From the NCBI GenBank assembly GCA_921293015.1, contig OV121090.1, positions 15,469,304-15,533,303 on the forward strand: a stretch of 64,000 nt of DNA. The letters run 5' to 3'. The notes beneath the pieces are model-generated. The model had not been told where the DNA came from, ran no database searches, and saw only the letters and a program-made list of their open reading frames with translations. This DNA comes from Phorcus lineatus (taxonomy: Eukaryota > Mollusca > Gastropoda > Trochida > Trochidae). Below, in pieces: positions 34,877-47,950 of this stretch. Position 1 is the stretch's first letter, and each line of letters starts with the position of its first letter. The position numbers and the translations under genes were made by a program.

Positions 34877-34976
34877 ATGTGTGAGGGAATTAGAGGAAGT
34901 GCCACAGATGTCCATATACACTACCAGGATTCAGAGTCTGTGACCTTCTTTTTGGATGGCCTGAAGCAAAGCTTGG
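34877..34976 (+). CDS. Nested plus-strand gene, candidate exon 3
   Basis: After CAAATAG the frame reads MCEGIRGSATDVHIHYQD, then SESVTFFLDGLKQSL, and ends at an excellent donor G|GTGAGT in phase 1. The Leu-spaced end looks helical. Exon 4 at 39421 accepts phase 1. About 10 bases after the donor begins a long-TIR element that fills most of the intron. Confidence 0.45.
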
Positions 34977-34986
34977 GTGAGTTTTG

Positions 34987-37555
34987 CAATAGACCGATCC
35001 ATTAAGCCCCGCCCCCTAACGACCGCCCCTAGCAACCGCAAACCTCGGACAAACATGCGGAAGTGTCCGACACATGTGTTTTTGAGTACGAGTATTCTGC
35101 CGACGACTACGGCTAATTAGAGTTTTGTCATGTCTCAGAAACGGTTGAATTATTGAAAATATAGTCTATTGATAATGTAACTGCAGAAATTGGAACAAAA
35201 TAACTGTTTAAAAATATTTGATCACGCGAAAACAGGTCCTCTGTCGCGTCAATGGGCCCTGATTTATTTTTAATTGTGAAATCGAGCAACAGTAAATTTG
35301 CTGATGATGGTTTCAGGTGTTTTTCATTTCTGAGAACTGCTGGTAAAAAACCCTGAAAAAATCGTAAAATCCTGTGGTTCATATGCATTATGTGTGCGTG
35401 CACTGCCTATTTATAGCAACACGTACGGACTGGATCACATGATTTTCATCTCGCAGACTGATCTTTTCTAAAATTGTATTCGCCTTCAACACAGTCGTTT
35501 TTAAAAAATTAATCTAGCATCAGTGAAAATAACAAGCTTCTTTTATGAATCTATGAGTTGAAACCCGTGGAAAGTTTATGACACATCGTAACATATGTCA
35601 GTTATCTCCCTTTATAGTGTTCTATCATGTAATATTTTGACTGTTTTAATCATTTTAAAACTGTATTTTGGCTAAATCATTCCTCCAGTGACTGGACATG
35701 ACCTGTATTTAGAGTAGATATAATTGTTTTTACTCATGAAACTTGTGATAACTATCAATATTTAACTATATAGCAATTCATAGGGAGAATGTGATATGTG
35801 CTTTTTTTATAATAATATCATTTGATGAAGAAACAATTATTAATTCAATTCAGTAAACATTTCTGCAAAAAGAAAATATTAGAAATAATTTACATTCAAT
35901 AAATGAATCATGCCTAAAATATGAACTCTTATAAGTACCTTTATATAATTATTAGTACATTATAGATGTTGTCACAATATATGTATTTATGAATGTATTT
36001 ATAGGACTGTATTATTCTGCTCAGATACAATCAGATTAATTTGCAAACTATTTTGCTGAAGTATTTAAAAGATTTTATCTAATGAATGAGAAAACAATGA
36101 TTTCACTTGTATCATTATTCAATCATAAAAATAATTAGGTATATTTTACATGCTGCTTTATTTGCCCATGTCATACTGTTTTTACATCTGTACTTATTAA
36201 TGATGGGCAGATTTATCAAAACCCTTTGCCTCCTTGACTCTGAAAAAAGGAACACAAGCTTATGAGTGTGTTTTATTCATGCATCAACTGACTTTTCTTT
36301 TCATCTAACAATCAATAAGGGTGTAAACCTGAAAATATTCTAACTGATGGTTTGCAAAATTACATAAATAAAAGAGTGTATGGTTTGATGATAGTGATAA
36401 TTAACAGCCTTTCAAAATAAATTAAAAACTGGCAATGTTTATTTTGATTGTTCACATAAAAAGAAATTGATTAAACTTATTAGATAGACATTTTGACAAA
36501 GTCAGTGTTATCAAATCAGATAAAATAAATAGTCTGACCAAATTATCATTATTATAGATCTAGCAATACAAACTGTAAGAATTAGTTAGAAGGCTCCACT
36601 TGCTGGTTGTTTTTTAATATTTTATACAGACATGACGATTGTGTGTCTATATAGGATCATTTTCATTAAATTATTTCACCTTTGTCGAAAACTTATTTGA
36701 CAATTATATATTCATGAAGAGAATGTCATCAATTATATGTCTATATTTTCAAGAATTTTTGAAGGTTAGAATTAATTGTCCTATTAATGAGATGATCTTT
36801 TCACAGACTTTAGGCCTATATATGTTTAATCCATGAATATAGTATTTCATCAATGTTTTCATGAGATTATTTTTTACTTAATCTGACATTCTATTAATTG
36901 GTATCACATCTAATGGAAACTTGGAAAAATATAATTAAATTAGTTTTTAATCTATGAAATTCCAATTCATACATCTATTTAGCTTTCAAATTGTTTAATG
37001 TTTGATTAGAATAATTATTGTGTTATTTGTTTCACCCCAACCTGTCGGGGAACAAATGCCTTCTATCGATCGATTTCAACTTAGCCTTTAGAAATATATT
37101 ATTTGAAAAAGAATATTTGAGTCTATTTATTCACCTCGCCTGAGGCAAACTTACCTTTAAATTAATTCAACTTATTTTACTGTACGGGAAAATTTAGCTT
37201 GAAATAACCCCCAAAACACACTTTTATTTATGTAAACAAACCGAGCATGGTGCACTCACCTCTCATTATTTTATTGATACATCTCCGATGTGAGTCGGAT
37301 ATGCTGTCTCCGATGTATTTTTCTGAAATAAAGGACCCTTTTTGCAATGTTACTAATACTGCCATCGACTATATTGACTTGATATTACTGCAATTTCTTC
37401 GTAAAATGTCTGGACGAAAATCCTGTGTCATAAAGACAGCCCGCCATGTTGCCTGTTGATGTCCGAGGAAGCGATCGCGGGAAGGTAGGTCAAAAATACG
37501 GCGCGCCGATTGGTCGAAAACCTGTAGGGGCGGGGCTTAATGGATCGGTCTATTG
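34987..37555. mobile_element. 2.57-kb element with identical 29-base inverted ends
   Basis: The ends begin CAATAGACCGATCCATTAAG and continue into GCCCCGCCCC; the right end is its exact complement. No clear target duplication was found; a TA four bases inside each end could mean a TA duplication. Both ends are CpG-rich with GC boxes, and the right one also has CCAAT facing inward. No transposase recognised in the AT-rich interior. Superfamily unknown. Confidence 0.7.
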
Positions 37556-38540
37556 GCAAGTACAAATGTGTAGTAAATTATTGGACTGTGCAATAAATAT
37601 TGCAAGAATTTTTTTTTTATTGCAATACATCACAGTAAATAATTTCAAGTCATATTTATTCAGAAAGCTTGTTTTGATTTGCTTAATGTGCAAGAAAAGC
37701 TCTTTTGCAGTGCAAAAAAAAGTGATTGTTAACAATTGTTAAATGTATATGCCATCAAAATGTACTTGCATGCCTTATCATTTTAGTAATGGTCTTTATT
37801 TTGAAAGATCTCAAGGCATTTTATCAACTGTATAATGTTTTTAACTGAAGAAAGAAGTATAAAAAGTTAGATATAGAGTTCTTTCAATATATTGCAATTT
37901 ATTGCATTGAAAAAACTTGTTCAATACTCAGTCCTAGTTATTTAATTCAAATTTATCATTACAGGCATTTTATCAATTATTTAAATAATTGAGCCATTGC
38001 ACTAAGAAACATTTGGTTTTTATTGTTTCTGTATTAAGTTTTTTACTCAGAAAACAATGTACTTTATTTTGAATAAACATATTGTTTTTATTCATAGGCA
38101 AGAAACATATTGATTTTAAGTGCAAATAAAGACTGAAATTGAAATAATCTCAAATAGCCTTTGTAAACTATTGAATTTAAAGGCTTATTATGTTTATGAA
38201 CATTGAGTATGCTCAAATGTTTTGACTGTATTGGCAATTAATGAAATTGCAAAACAATTACTGTACTTTCAGGCATAGTTACTTTTGAGATGACATCTCA
38301 TTTATATAAGGATCATGTCTTGACAATGGCATTTGAAAATTTGTCAAAGTTGATACTGCATTCAATCATGTTTATTGACAGTCTTGAGGGAAATTTACCC
38401 CCAATTGAAAAGTCCAAAAATAAGTGTTGTAGTTTTGGAAAGTAAGAATTGAAGTGTCTTCTGTCATATTTGTAACTACTTTCTAATCATGAGTCAAGCA
38501 AAGTTATTTTGTTTTGATCATTTAAAATTTTTTTAATTTA
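37556..38540. other. Intron of the nested gene, nothing recognised
   Basis: AT-rich, no repeats or frames of note. Confidence 0.5.
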
Positions 38541-38548
38541 TTTTCCAG

Positions 38549-38620
38549 ATGTTCTTCATGTGTAGCAGTTTTAATTTCCATTTATCCCTCCTGAAAAGTG
38601 GCAGTCATAGTATCATCAAG
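38549..38620 (+). CDS. Possible alternative exon of the nested gene
   Basis: 72 bases between strong sites (TTATTTTCCAG and ATCAAG|GTAAAT). Joined to exon 3 in phase 1 it adds five residues (DVLHV) and stops, so if used it would make a shorter protein. Splice sites alone support it. Confidence 0.3.
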
Positions 38621-39420
38621 GTAAATAATTAATCAAATTTAATTTAATTCAGTTAACCATATTTTATTAACCTACATTCTCTTGAGTGGTTTATATTTGT
38701 ATTATTTCAAACTGAAATTGAAGGTGATTTTGGTAATCTAAACATATAAGTTACATATATATTCTTGACAAATATCATTGGCTATTCATTTCATGTTTCT
38801 TTTTATCTTGTCAGTACCGAACATGACTCATGAAGGCTCAAGACTATAAAACTCATGAAAATAGAAATAAAATTGAATTTAGCAGGTGTTTTTTATTAAT
38901 CATTTTTATATATTTAAAACCGATGTTCAAATAACTAAGCTTTTCACAACTAGGCCTTTTTAAAGGTAAAAATAATTTTTTTAGCAATAGTGTGATTTCT
39001 TATAATTTCTTGTTTGTGTACCATATCACCCATGACAGTTCTGTATTTCTCCACAAAATTGTAATGATTGATACTGACTAAATATATTTGAACATTGACC
39101 TTTGATAAAGTCACCTTTTAATGAAATCTCAAGTCTCTATTCTGAATATATTGAATAATTATAGGCTTGTAATCAAAGATACAAATCAAGGGTGCCAGTT
39201 TTCTTATTAGGTAGAATCAGTTTTGGTTTTTTTTTCAGTGTTGAATTTATATCAAAACTTGTTTTTTAATAGTTTAAGATGAGGTATTAACTTTAATTTG
39301 TAAGTTGAGACAAAGGTAGATTTTATATTAAAATTACATGAGTTTGTTCATATTCTGCCCTGATTCTGAAATCAGCATGCTTATGGTAGTCAGTATCTAA
39401 CCTTTCTTGTTTTGTTTCAG

Positions 39421-39590
39421 AAAGTTTGAAGAAAGCTGTTTGTAGCAGATCACCACTGCTCTGTAACAAGTTTTCATCAAGAAATGTATGGAAGAAGGAG
39501 ATAGATTGTTATTTTCTTTCATCCTATAGCAGACCCATCATGTGCTTTTGGGATTATCATGGAGACCAAAATGAACTTCTTTATGTGTAA
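39421..39590 (+). CDS. Nested plus-strand gene, candidate last exon
   Basis: Acceptor TTTTGTTTCAG, phase 1 accepted, then 56 codons (ESLKKAVCSRSPLLCNKF.. to GDQNELLYV) to TAA at 39588-39590. AATAAA follows near 39779. It completes a predicted protein of about 160 residues of unknown family. An alternative exon at 38549 would end the protein earlier. Confidence 0.4.
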
Positions 39591-39849
39591 TTTAATCAAG
39601 TGACATTTACATAGTAATGTGATAAGAAACTTTACCTAGAGTTTATTTGAAAATCTGTGGGAGACCAAGGTTCGAAGCTTATCAACTCTGTTATGGTCAT
39701 GTCATTGTCATCTTAACCTGCTTATGTCATTATATGTATATTATTTTTTAAATCAGTAAAATAGTGTTTTCAGCAGTAAATAAATAAATTCACTGTCAGG
39801 CCTATGAAGCCAGATGGGTTAATGGCATAGCCCATTATCCATTATCAGT

Positions 39850-40110
39850 GATCAAGCTGAGTCTGTGGTGTGAATACTGCCACAGACTCAGCAACTTTGT
39901 CTGAAGTACAGGTCTGGGTGCAATGCTACACTGGTTCTCAGCGCAGTTTCACTCATGGTTCACTTGTTCCAGCAGTTGATCGCAGGTTTCACTGCAATGC
40001 ATAGCCACAATGATACTAGAAGTTGTTCTATATATAAGTGAAATTTTCTTGCAACCACGGCTTCAAAAAACCCCATATCACCTCACGTTGCCTACTCACT
40101 GCACCCCAAA
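39850..40110 (-). repeat. SINE-like repeat, copy B
   Basis: The complement reads GTGAGGTGATATGGGGTTTT, TTTCACTTATAT, CATTGTGGCTATGCATTGC and GTGAAACCTGC, as in copy A at 26084, and goes on about 100 bases further (CCAGTGTAGCATTGCACCC). The common family suggests a retroposed SINE. Ends not defined. Confidence 0.65.
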
Positions 40111-43060
40111 GTTAGAGATGTGACATTTTTGGTGAATAAGTTTCATGTCAATTGACAATATTTTCAAAGCTGAATATATGTATCGATGAAGTGGGAAAAT
40201 TTACTGATTTGAATTTTGAAATAAAATAGATTTAATCAATTAACCATCCATGTTATTTTTTATGTGATATTATATACATATATGTTTATTGTTAACCCAT
40301 ATTTGTAATGCCATATAGGCAGAAATCTGTTAAGTCATAAACAATTCCAAGAACAAGAGAGCATTTTTTGGATCAAGAGAAACATGAAAAGAATGTTGTA
40401 AAGAATTTTCAACCTGCTTCAGTCACTGTAATAAGCACTGGTAATTTTTTGTTGCAGATGTATTCAATTCCAAGCAACAATGATGTCATAGTGTTTCTCC
40501 TTGTGATTATTTAGTTTGGTTTTTGTAGATAATATTTAAAATTTGATTTACAATTGATTTGAATTGGGTCTTCATATAGTATTCACATGGAAAAGAATAG
40601 GTTACACATGTATCAACTAAAAAAACTCTCCTCTTATAATGTTCAAAATTTATTTAAATATTTGAAGACAAAACGTGAACAAGTAGAGAGAGGTTAAAAA
40701 AAATAACATAAACATAATATAAATAAATAAATCTATGAATTTCATTTACATAAGTTAGATGCACTTGAATGAATAGCCACACTGTTTTTATTTTGATTAT
40801 ATCTCACTATCATGATTCATGAACAGTAATTTGTCGGTATTATTTAACATAATCATTTTATTATTTATTTTATTTTATTTGGATAACAACTATTGTATGT
40901 TTTCGTATAGGTCTAGTTGAAAAAAGAATATCGATTCGCTCTAGTCTGCGTTGGGTATGAATTTTCACAGGACTCAATTTCGCACGGCACTAGAATTCAA
41001 GGGAAGCAACTCTTTTATTTTATTACTAACTACGAATTCAAGGACAATTTAAGTGTAGATAGGAAAAAAATAAGTTTTATTTACTTGTTTGTTGTATCTT
41101 TCTTTTATCTCAAATATGATTTTCGACAACATAAAATGTGAGTTTTGTGCAAAAGTCCTTTAAAAGTCACAGGCAACAAACTGACATCTCACCGGTCACT
41201 CGGACGAAAGTTTTTCTCCCAAACAAAACAAAATCTTCCTGTTGCATGTGTGTGAAAATTCCTAATATTACCAATACATTTCACACGCAAGGACTTACGA
41301 GTGGAAAGGAGCACCCCTAGATTTACGACTGATACGCATCCAAATCGTAGATCTACGTTACGTGTGAAAAACACTCGTAAACTAGGTTACGATTTTTGGT
41401 GAAACGGGGTCCAGATTTGTTAGTATGCATTAATTCTCTATCCCATCTCTATAACAACATCTCTCTACATGCATATGCTTTACTTACCTTTGTTTCGGCG
41501 TGTTGTTTTATTTGATTGAGAAAAAAAACGCGAGGTCGTGTGATCTGTCAGAAGTTACAGACTTGGTCCCGTATTCACTTTTTCTAAGGTCAAGGTCGGT
41601 TTGCGCTTTCCTTATATGGACACGGTGTCAAATATCTAAAAATAGCGCGGGGAAGTCCTTTCCGTTAACGGAAGAATTTCCCGATAATTCCTTAATTTTA
41701 TTGCAGGCGAGAAAAATGTTTCTTGGTTTTAATTATGATTTGCATTTACTTTAAATTGAAATCAGGTCAAAATTGGGACAGTATGGTTTTAACCAACACT
41801 AATGTTCAATTGCACTCCGATATTATCACCTTTGAGAAGCACAAAACAGACAGACATTTCAAGCCATCTTTTGACATCTTCTGTCTTTCATCTCCTTGTA
41901 TCTCACAGGTTAGTTATCTCATCCTTATTGGATCTAATTATATCTTAATAGGGTATAAATATCAATACATAAATCGTTAGGATTTTGTGTATATATTGTA
42001 TGAATGTATAGTAGTTTAGATATTATATGCTGAAAGTTTAATGCAACACATTTGGTGCTTGTAATGTCCTTGTTGCATTGAATGTATTTTATTTACCTTC
42101 CAGATCAAGTACATGATCTGTATGAATATGCAACGATATCTTTTATACTAGCTTATTGTCAAAAAGTAGATTTTGTATTACTTCATGGGCTAATGTTTTT
42201 ATACTGTATATATCGTATTTTACCTTCCTAATTATCATACAACAAGCACAAGTAACGGATGTGCTCATGGCATATTATAGATGTGGTAGAGTACATGTAA
42301 TGCTTTGATTTACATAATTCATATTCATGAGCAGAATGTTATGCTTATAAGATATATGCTGTATGTCTATAATGTGTATGTACTTTTTCATAAGCAATAT
42401 CATATTTATATATTATATATAGGTATGGTAAGGGTTCTTTTAATATTACTGGTTCTTATAATTGACATTGTTTGTATTTGGTATAGTTAGTTACTATGCT
42501 GGTATGTTCAGTTGTTCTCATGCTCTGAACATGTGCTAAAGTGTATGTATCTTCTATGTAAATATTTGGTTAGGGTTTAGGTCATTTACCGGTAATGTTT
42601 ACATGCCTTATATTTGGATGCATCATTTATACTGTACCATTAATTATTTTAGGTACATGTAGCCATGTGACTGGCTAAAGATTTCTAATTGGGTCTTCTC
42701 TTTTGCCTGAATACCATATATTTGGTATGTGTCACATTGTTTTATAAAATCATTGTATAACTTTCATACTTTGTGTTATTTGTCCCCAACATATATTATG
42801 GGCCAAATGTCTTATCTATCTAAAGATATCTGCATTTTCATGTTTGCATGATGTTTAACTATGATCCAATTTAATGCAGATTATATCCTTTACTGTTATT
42901 TCATATATTCAATGATGTGCTTATATATGATTCTTCATGTCATTGATTTAAGTATTTGTGATAGCCAAGTACATGTAACTGATAATGTAATTCTTAAAAT
43001 ATATTTGCATGTATTGTGTTGTACATCATGATTTATTTGTGTATTCTTACTTATATATTT
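40111..43060. other. Intronic AT-rich stretch, little structure
   Basis: A CpG-containing patch near 41150-41420 and another near 41460-41720, but no exon chain follows. The rest is AT-rich with TA-rich runs. No family resemblance. Confidence 0.45.
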
Positions 43061-43161
43061 TACACATTGTGACAGGGTGACACAAACAACACCTTTGACC
43101 ATTTCACGTTATCACCATATAACTGCATTTGGGAATAAAACTCCATCGAACCCACAGCAGC

Positions 43162-43200
43162 GATTGTCATCATTTCACGAGTTGACCCTGCTACATATAT
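43162..43200 (-). repeat. Short sequence shared with the gypsy 5' region
   Basis: The complement (ATATATGTAGCAGGGTCAAC and GTGAAATGA onward) is almost identical to 29323-29361 over about 36 bases. It may be a relic of the same element's end or a shared insertion site sequence. Confidence 0.5.
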
Positions 43201-43559
43201 GATCTACTAAAATGTTATGAATTGCTGAGACTACATTTAACTACACCATGACATAATCGTTGTTCGTTGTGCATGAAAACGATGACCGAGTTCACCTGAA
43301 ACTCGCCTTCACAAACGTATTTTCCAAAAGTATGGTAAATATTCTTAGATTTAACTTGGGTAAGAATAAGAATAACCAACTCAAAGCGCGGAATTATGGT
43401 TTATCTGTCCCTCATGAATTATTGTGATAAATTACATGGCATTACATGGACAGGTCTTTCATTGTAATATGTCTAACAAATGTAACAATACAACATATCA
43501 CAGCATCATGAATTTCTGAAAAGCAAATGGAGAGAAGACCAGCAGGTATAGAATCTTGT

Positions 43560-44877
43560 AGGGTTGCAGTTTGAAAAAGCAATTGATTTTGTTACTTGGT
43601 AGTATTTTAGTATTTCATGTTTTAAATTTTTGAAGTTTGGTTTCATTTGTCTAATATTGCATTCATAAATCACTGATTTGTAATAAGAAGAATTGAGTTT
43701 AGGGGGTTGTTGTTCTTTCCTTTAAATCCAAATAAAATGTTTTCTTCACTGAGAGCAGTACTTCCCTCTACATAGTCTGCAATGCATTCTGATAGTTGTC
43801 TCCATAATGCTTTTGCATATCGACAGGCAAAAAGTACATGTGCAATAGTTTCATCAAATTCATTACATAAAGAACAAGCTGTAGAATCTACATATCCTAT
43901 AGTTTATTTGTACTTAGCATGTTATGTATAGTTTTGAACTGAAACAATCTTAATTCACTACTTTGTGTACATCTTATTGCCAATTGGTTGATATTTCTCC
44001 ATTCAGTTTCACTGTATTGTTTGTCCAGATATTCTTCCCATTTCTGATATGTTTTCAGTTTTGTAAATTTTGGGTTTCATAAAGTCTTATAGAATGCTGA
44101 ACAACCTTGTTGCTTATTAATTGTTGATAAATTAAAGGGTCGTAAAGGTCTATAAATGCAGTTAATACCTACTTTCCTATTTTGCAAAAAAGACATTATT
44201 GATTTCTTAATACCCATATATGTCAAGAAATCTGTTTTAAGGTCATATTTTTTTACAAAATTTTCATATTCATATATATTTTTCTCTCTTCATCTATCAT
44301 ATCTGCTAAAAAAGTAATCCCTTATTATGCCATTGCTGGATATAGATAGTGTCATTACAATCCTGATGTTATTATTGTACCAAATAGACTTATTTCTTCA
44401 TGACTTTTAGACTCATTATCACAACATTGCAGATATAATGACCACAAGGAAAGAACTTCTTTCAGGATTTGTTATGTACATTCGGAACATTTTTCTGTGT
44501 AATATATTTGGAATCAGCTTAAAGAAGCATGTCTATGTCTATGATATATTCCTGAACTAATCTTGACCAAATTGCATTATCAAATATCAGTCTCTTCACC
44601 CAAACCAATTTTTTTGATGCAATAACTTTCTTTAAGTCAGAGACACTATTTCCCCTTAGTTCAGGAGTCAGTGACATAACATCTCTTTTAATCTTCCAAA
44701 TGAATTGGTAGCACTTCTTCTGAAGATTATCTATAATTGCCCTGGGAGGGCTGGGTACACTACTAAATAAGTGGTTTAGTTTTGGCAGCAGTAGTGATTT
44801 TAGTACATTTCTTCCAAAAGGGGTTAAAATTCTTTTATTTCCTCGCATCTTGTTGATTATTCTTAAAATCTTCCTAA
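43560..44877 (-). pseudogene. L1/Tx1-like LINE, 5' truncated
   Basis: Minus-strand frames carry GRNVLKSLLLPKLNHLFSSV, QKKCYQFIWK and ASKKLVWVKRLIF, the region after the reverse-transcriptase core of L1/Tx1 elements, and then a decayed carboxy end (FQFKTIHN). The 128-codon frame at 44905 begins inside the flanking piggyBac fragment (ELKAIYFFF), so the true junction is near 44877. Confidence 0.75.
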
Positions 44878-45256
44878 AGAAGAAATAAATTGCCTTTAAT
44901 TCCATATATTATTTGCATGTGTACTATTTTTTAATAGCATATGCGTTTGCCCGGGGGGTATTTTTGATAACTGTAAAATTTATTCTAAACATACTTTTGT
45001 ATAACTTTATATTGAAGTCAAGAGGAATTATTTGCATTCAGCTTTGTATTGATTTTGCGCATAGGCTCTTAGAATTTGTGAAGTTATGAGAAATTTAATT
45101 CGGCAAAAGAAACCATTCTAGAGGTGATAGAAAGTTCATTCAAACTGGCAGGCAAAAATCATCCATTTGTAATACATTATCTACCAACTAGTTATGTACC
45201 CAACAATCATTTATGTCCGCAATTTGCCATGTAAACACACCATATACTGTTATGCA
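44878..45256 (-). mobile_element. piggyBac left-side fragment, inverted
   Basis: The complement matches 23105-23790 in pieces: GTGTTTACATGGC, a CTTTCTATCACCTCTAGAA box, CCCGGGCAAACGCA and ATATATGGAATT. The outermost 130 bases and TTAA are missing. It joins collinearly to the copy at 25422-28880 if the DNA between is ignored. Confidence 0.7.
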
Positions 45257-45459
45257 GATTTAACATAGTTAAATTTACATTTTCCTAAAATTTCATCTCA
45301 TGAAAATTACGATATTAATTTGAATGCTCATGTTTATAAACTTGGAGAATACAATAACTAAGCACATTTTTTATTTTTTCAGAATTTTTTTTTTCTCATT
45401 TATACACAATTTTTAGCACCCAGTATTTCAGTTAGAGATGGTTAAGGGACAATGCTCAC

Positions 45460-45673
45460 CTGCTTTAGTAGGACTTGGTTTGAGAAGGGCAACATTCTTG
45501 TCTGTCTGCACTGTTGTGATGGTTATTTGTGGACTTGCTTGAATCTGCACTTGATTGGAGGCAACAGTATTTGTGAATGTTGATGCACTTGAAGAAAGTG
45601 ATGACATAGTTGTCACTGGACTTAGAATTGAGACACTGGCAGATGGTGGTCGATTTGTGAAGGGTGCTGTAAC
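45460..45673 (-). CDS. ZNF341: ZNF341-like linker exon (Ser/Thr-rich)
   Basis: The exon runs from acceptor GTTCCAG to a consensus donor GCAG|GTGAGC, entering in phase 0 and leaving in phase 1. It encodes a disordered Ser/Thr/Val/Gln-rich segment (VTAPFTNRPPSASV through KPSPTKAG) with no domain. The following exon at 12414 accepts phase 1, so the junction codon becomes Gly. Orthology of this linker cannot be judged by sequence alone; splice sites and phase are the main support. Between it and the next exon lies an intron of about 33 kb. Confidence 0.75.
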
Positions 45674-46469
45674 CTGGAACCATATGGGAGCATGCACATT
45701 TCAAACATCTCTCTATCTCCTATACATTCACTGGCAAACAAAGAAAACACATTCAATGTACTATTCAAATTTCTTGAACATGAGTGCTCTGAGAGCATAA
45801 CATCCCAAGATATCTTTTTATGTTTTTAAGAAGCATTTTAAATGAAAGTGAAATGTATGCTGTATTATTATCAAAAGAAAATTCCTTTGATAAGATTTGT
45901 ACATACTCTACCCATATTTTTCCATTCTCGTAAACTTCATTAAAAACACCTTAAAATAGAAAATGAAAACATCAATGTGACATTGAATAAAAAAAATCAT
46001 CCTCATTAGGACAGCAAGATATCAATTAAATAGTACCTTTATTGAGACTGGTATAATAAGAAAAAAGTGAGCAGGGCTCACATACCCCCGCACCCAGTCT
46101 GATTTCTTCTCCCTCTTCAAATAGATAATTATCACAATCATAAAGTAGTGACTGATCGTGTGTGAAAGTGAGGATAACAGTCTTGTGCATGTTACCGGTA
46201 CCGCTACTAGGAAGCATGACACTCAGGGTACCATGACTAGAGAAGGACAAAAATTGAACAAATATTCCAAATATATAATCTGAATTATAGTCGCAAGCCA
46301 CAACAAAAGGATTCACCGCTTAAAATGTACATTCAGTACAAACATAGTGATGTTAGCAATCAAAATACTAATAAAACACGCCAATAACAATAAGGATTCA
46401 GTATTTCTGCTGAATCCTTACTTAATATGATTCTAGATAACCTGATTTACTAACAGTTACTGCAATAGT

Positions 46470-47010
46470 TTAAGAGTAAATGTGTCCCCTTTGGAGCAAC
46501 AGATCTGTTAATCACTACAAGTCCAATTGCGCAATCAAGGGCCATTTGTCTATCAATAATTATATTATGGAAATGCCTTTCCAAGGTGTGTCCAAAACCA
46601 AAATGTCATTCACCTGAGTGTGATACAGTCTGAGAAAACTTGTCCCCATTGAAGCATCAGATCTGTTAGTCACTACAAGTCAAATTGCGCATTCAAGGGC
46701 CATAACTCTGTGAAAAATAATATTTCGCAAATGGCTTTTGAACTCGATCAAGAGTATCATCAGGTGTCTCCAAAACAAAAATGTCACTCCTCTAGGTGTA
46801 ATAGTTTCCAAGAAAATCTGTCCCCATTGGAGCAACAGATCTGTTAATCGCTCCAAGTCCAATTGAGCAATCAAGGGCCATAACTCTTTAAAAATAAAAT
46901 TTCCGAAATGGCTTTAAAACTTGATCAAGAGTATCATTAGGTGTATCCATAGCCAAAACTTAAGAAAATCTGTCCCCATTGTACACTATATAACTAAGTC
47001 CAAAAAATTG
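46470..47010. repeat. Tandem repeat, about 165-bp unit, three to four copies
   Basis: Each unit has TGTCCCC.TTGGAGCAACAG, ATCTGTTA.TC.CT, AAGTCCAATTG.GCAATCAAG, GGCCATAACTCT and GATCAAGAGTATCAT.AGGTG. Diverged by tens of percent. Non-coding. Confidence 0.85.
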
Positions 47011-47950
47011 CGTTCCAACAAAACGACGAAAACAATTAATTCCGGAAAATTCAAAAGTGGTCCAAACTGTAAACAAGATTATGGTTAACAAGTGTGCAAA
47101 GTTTGGTTGATCTAGAACTAACAGTTTTTGAGTAAATTGATCGGACGGAAGAACACATGTTGGTTGCTACTTTGTAGCGGGGATTTAATTTAGGTAAAAT
47201 CTGTGAAAAATACTTTCATAAGTGATGATAGGGATATATGTGACCTTGACCCACAACTTTGAAAGTAAACACTTAAATATAGATTAATTGTTATAAATAA
47301 CTTTAGGAGTTCCAAGGTCCCAACTATGGAAAAAATCATGGAAACCATTTGCAACCCAACAGGAAACAAAAAATGGACAATATATTGTTTGGAATGGAAA
47401 CAAAACCTGTGAAACAATGACAAGAGCATGCGAAATGGAACACATATCACCAAAAACGGTAAACAAATAACCCCAAAGCTTTGCTTTCAGTCTAGTAAAA
47501 TGGCGGTCAGGGATTACAAACAGGCCTCTGACAATTCCTCTCACTACGAGTGTAAACTTTTAACATATCACATGGGGATATAGCGCAAAAACCTCCAACT
47601 GTACTAAGCTTCGATATCTATGTGCATTGCTCTCACTTCCAAGCTTTCAATTTTGTGCAGTTTGGCCACTAGTGTGACAAATGGCTGTTTGACTATAGTA
47701 ACCTTTGTAGTGTAAAGCTTTGCAACCAAGATATTGAGGACCTTTTCCATTGAAATAATACAATACACTGATAAATAAAAATTATGACACAAAATAATCA
47801 ATTAAAAAAATTGCAAATGCAAACTCAATTAAAAATTTATAAAAGTCGATGATTTTGTAAATGGTTTACAAGTAAAACAATAAATAACATGATTATTCTA
47901 TGTATTTTTGTGATCTAATGAATAACACTTATTTTGCTATCCTTTTTTAA

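Noticed and set aside
35128-35403. 91-residue minus-strand frame in the long-TIR element as a transposase piece
   Set aside because: No catalytic or DNA-binding motif I can name; too short to assign.
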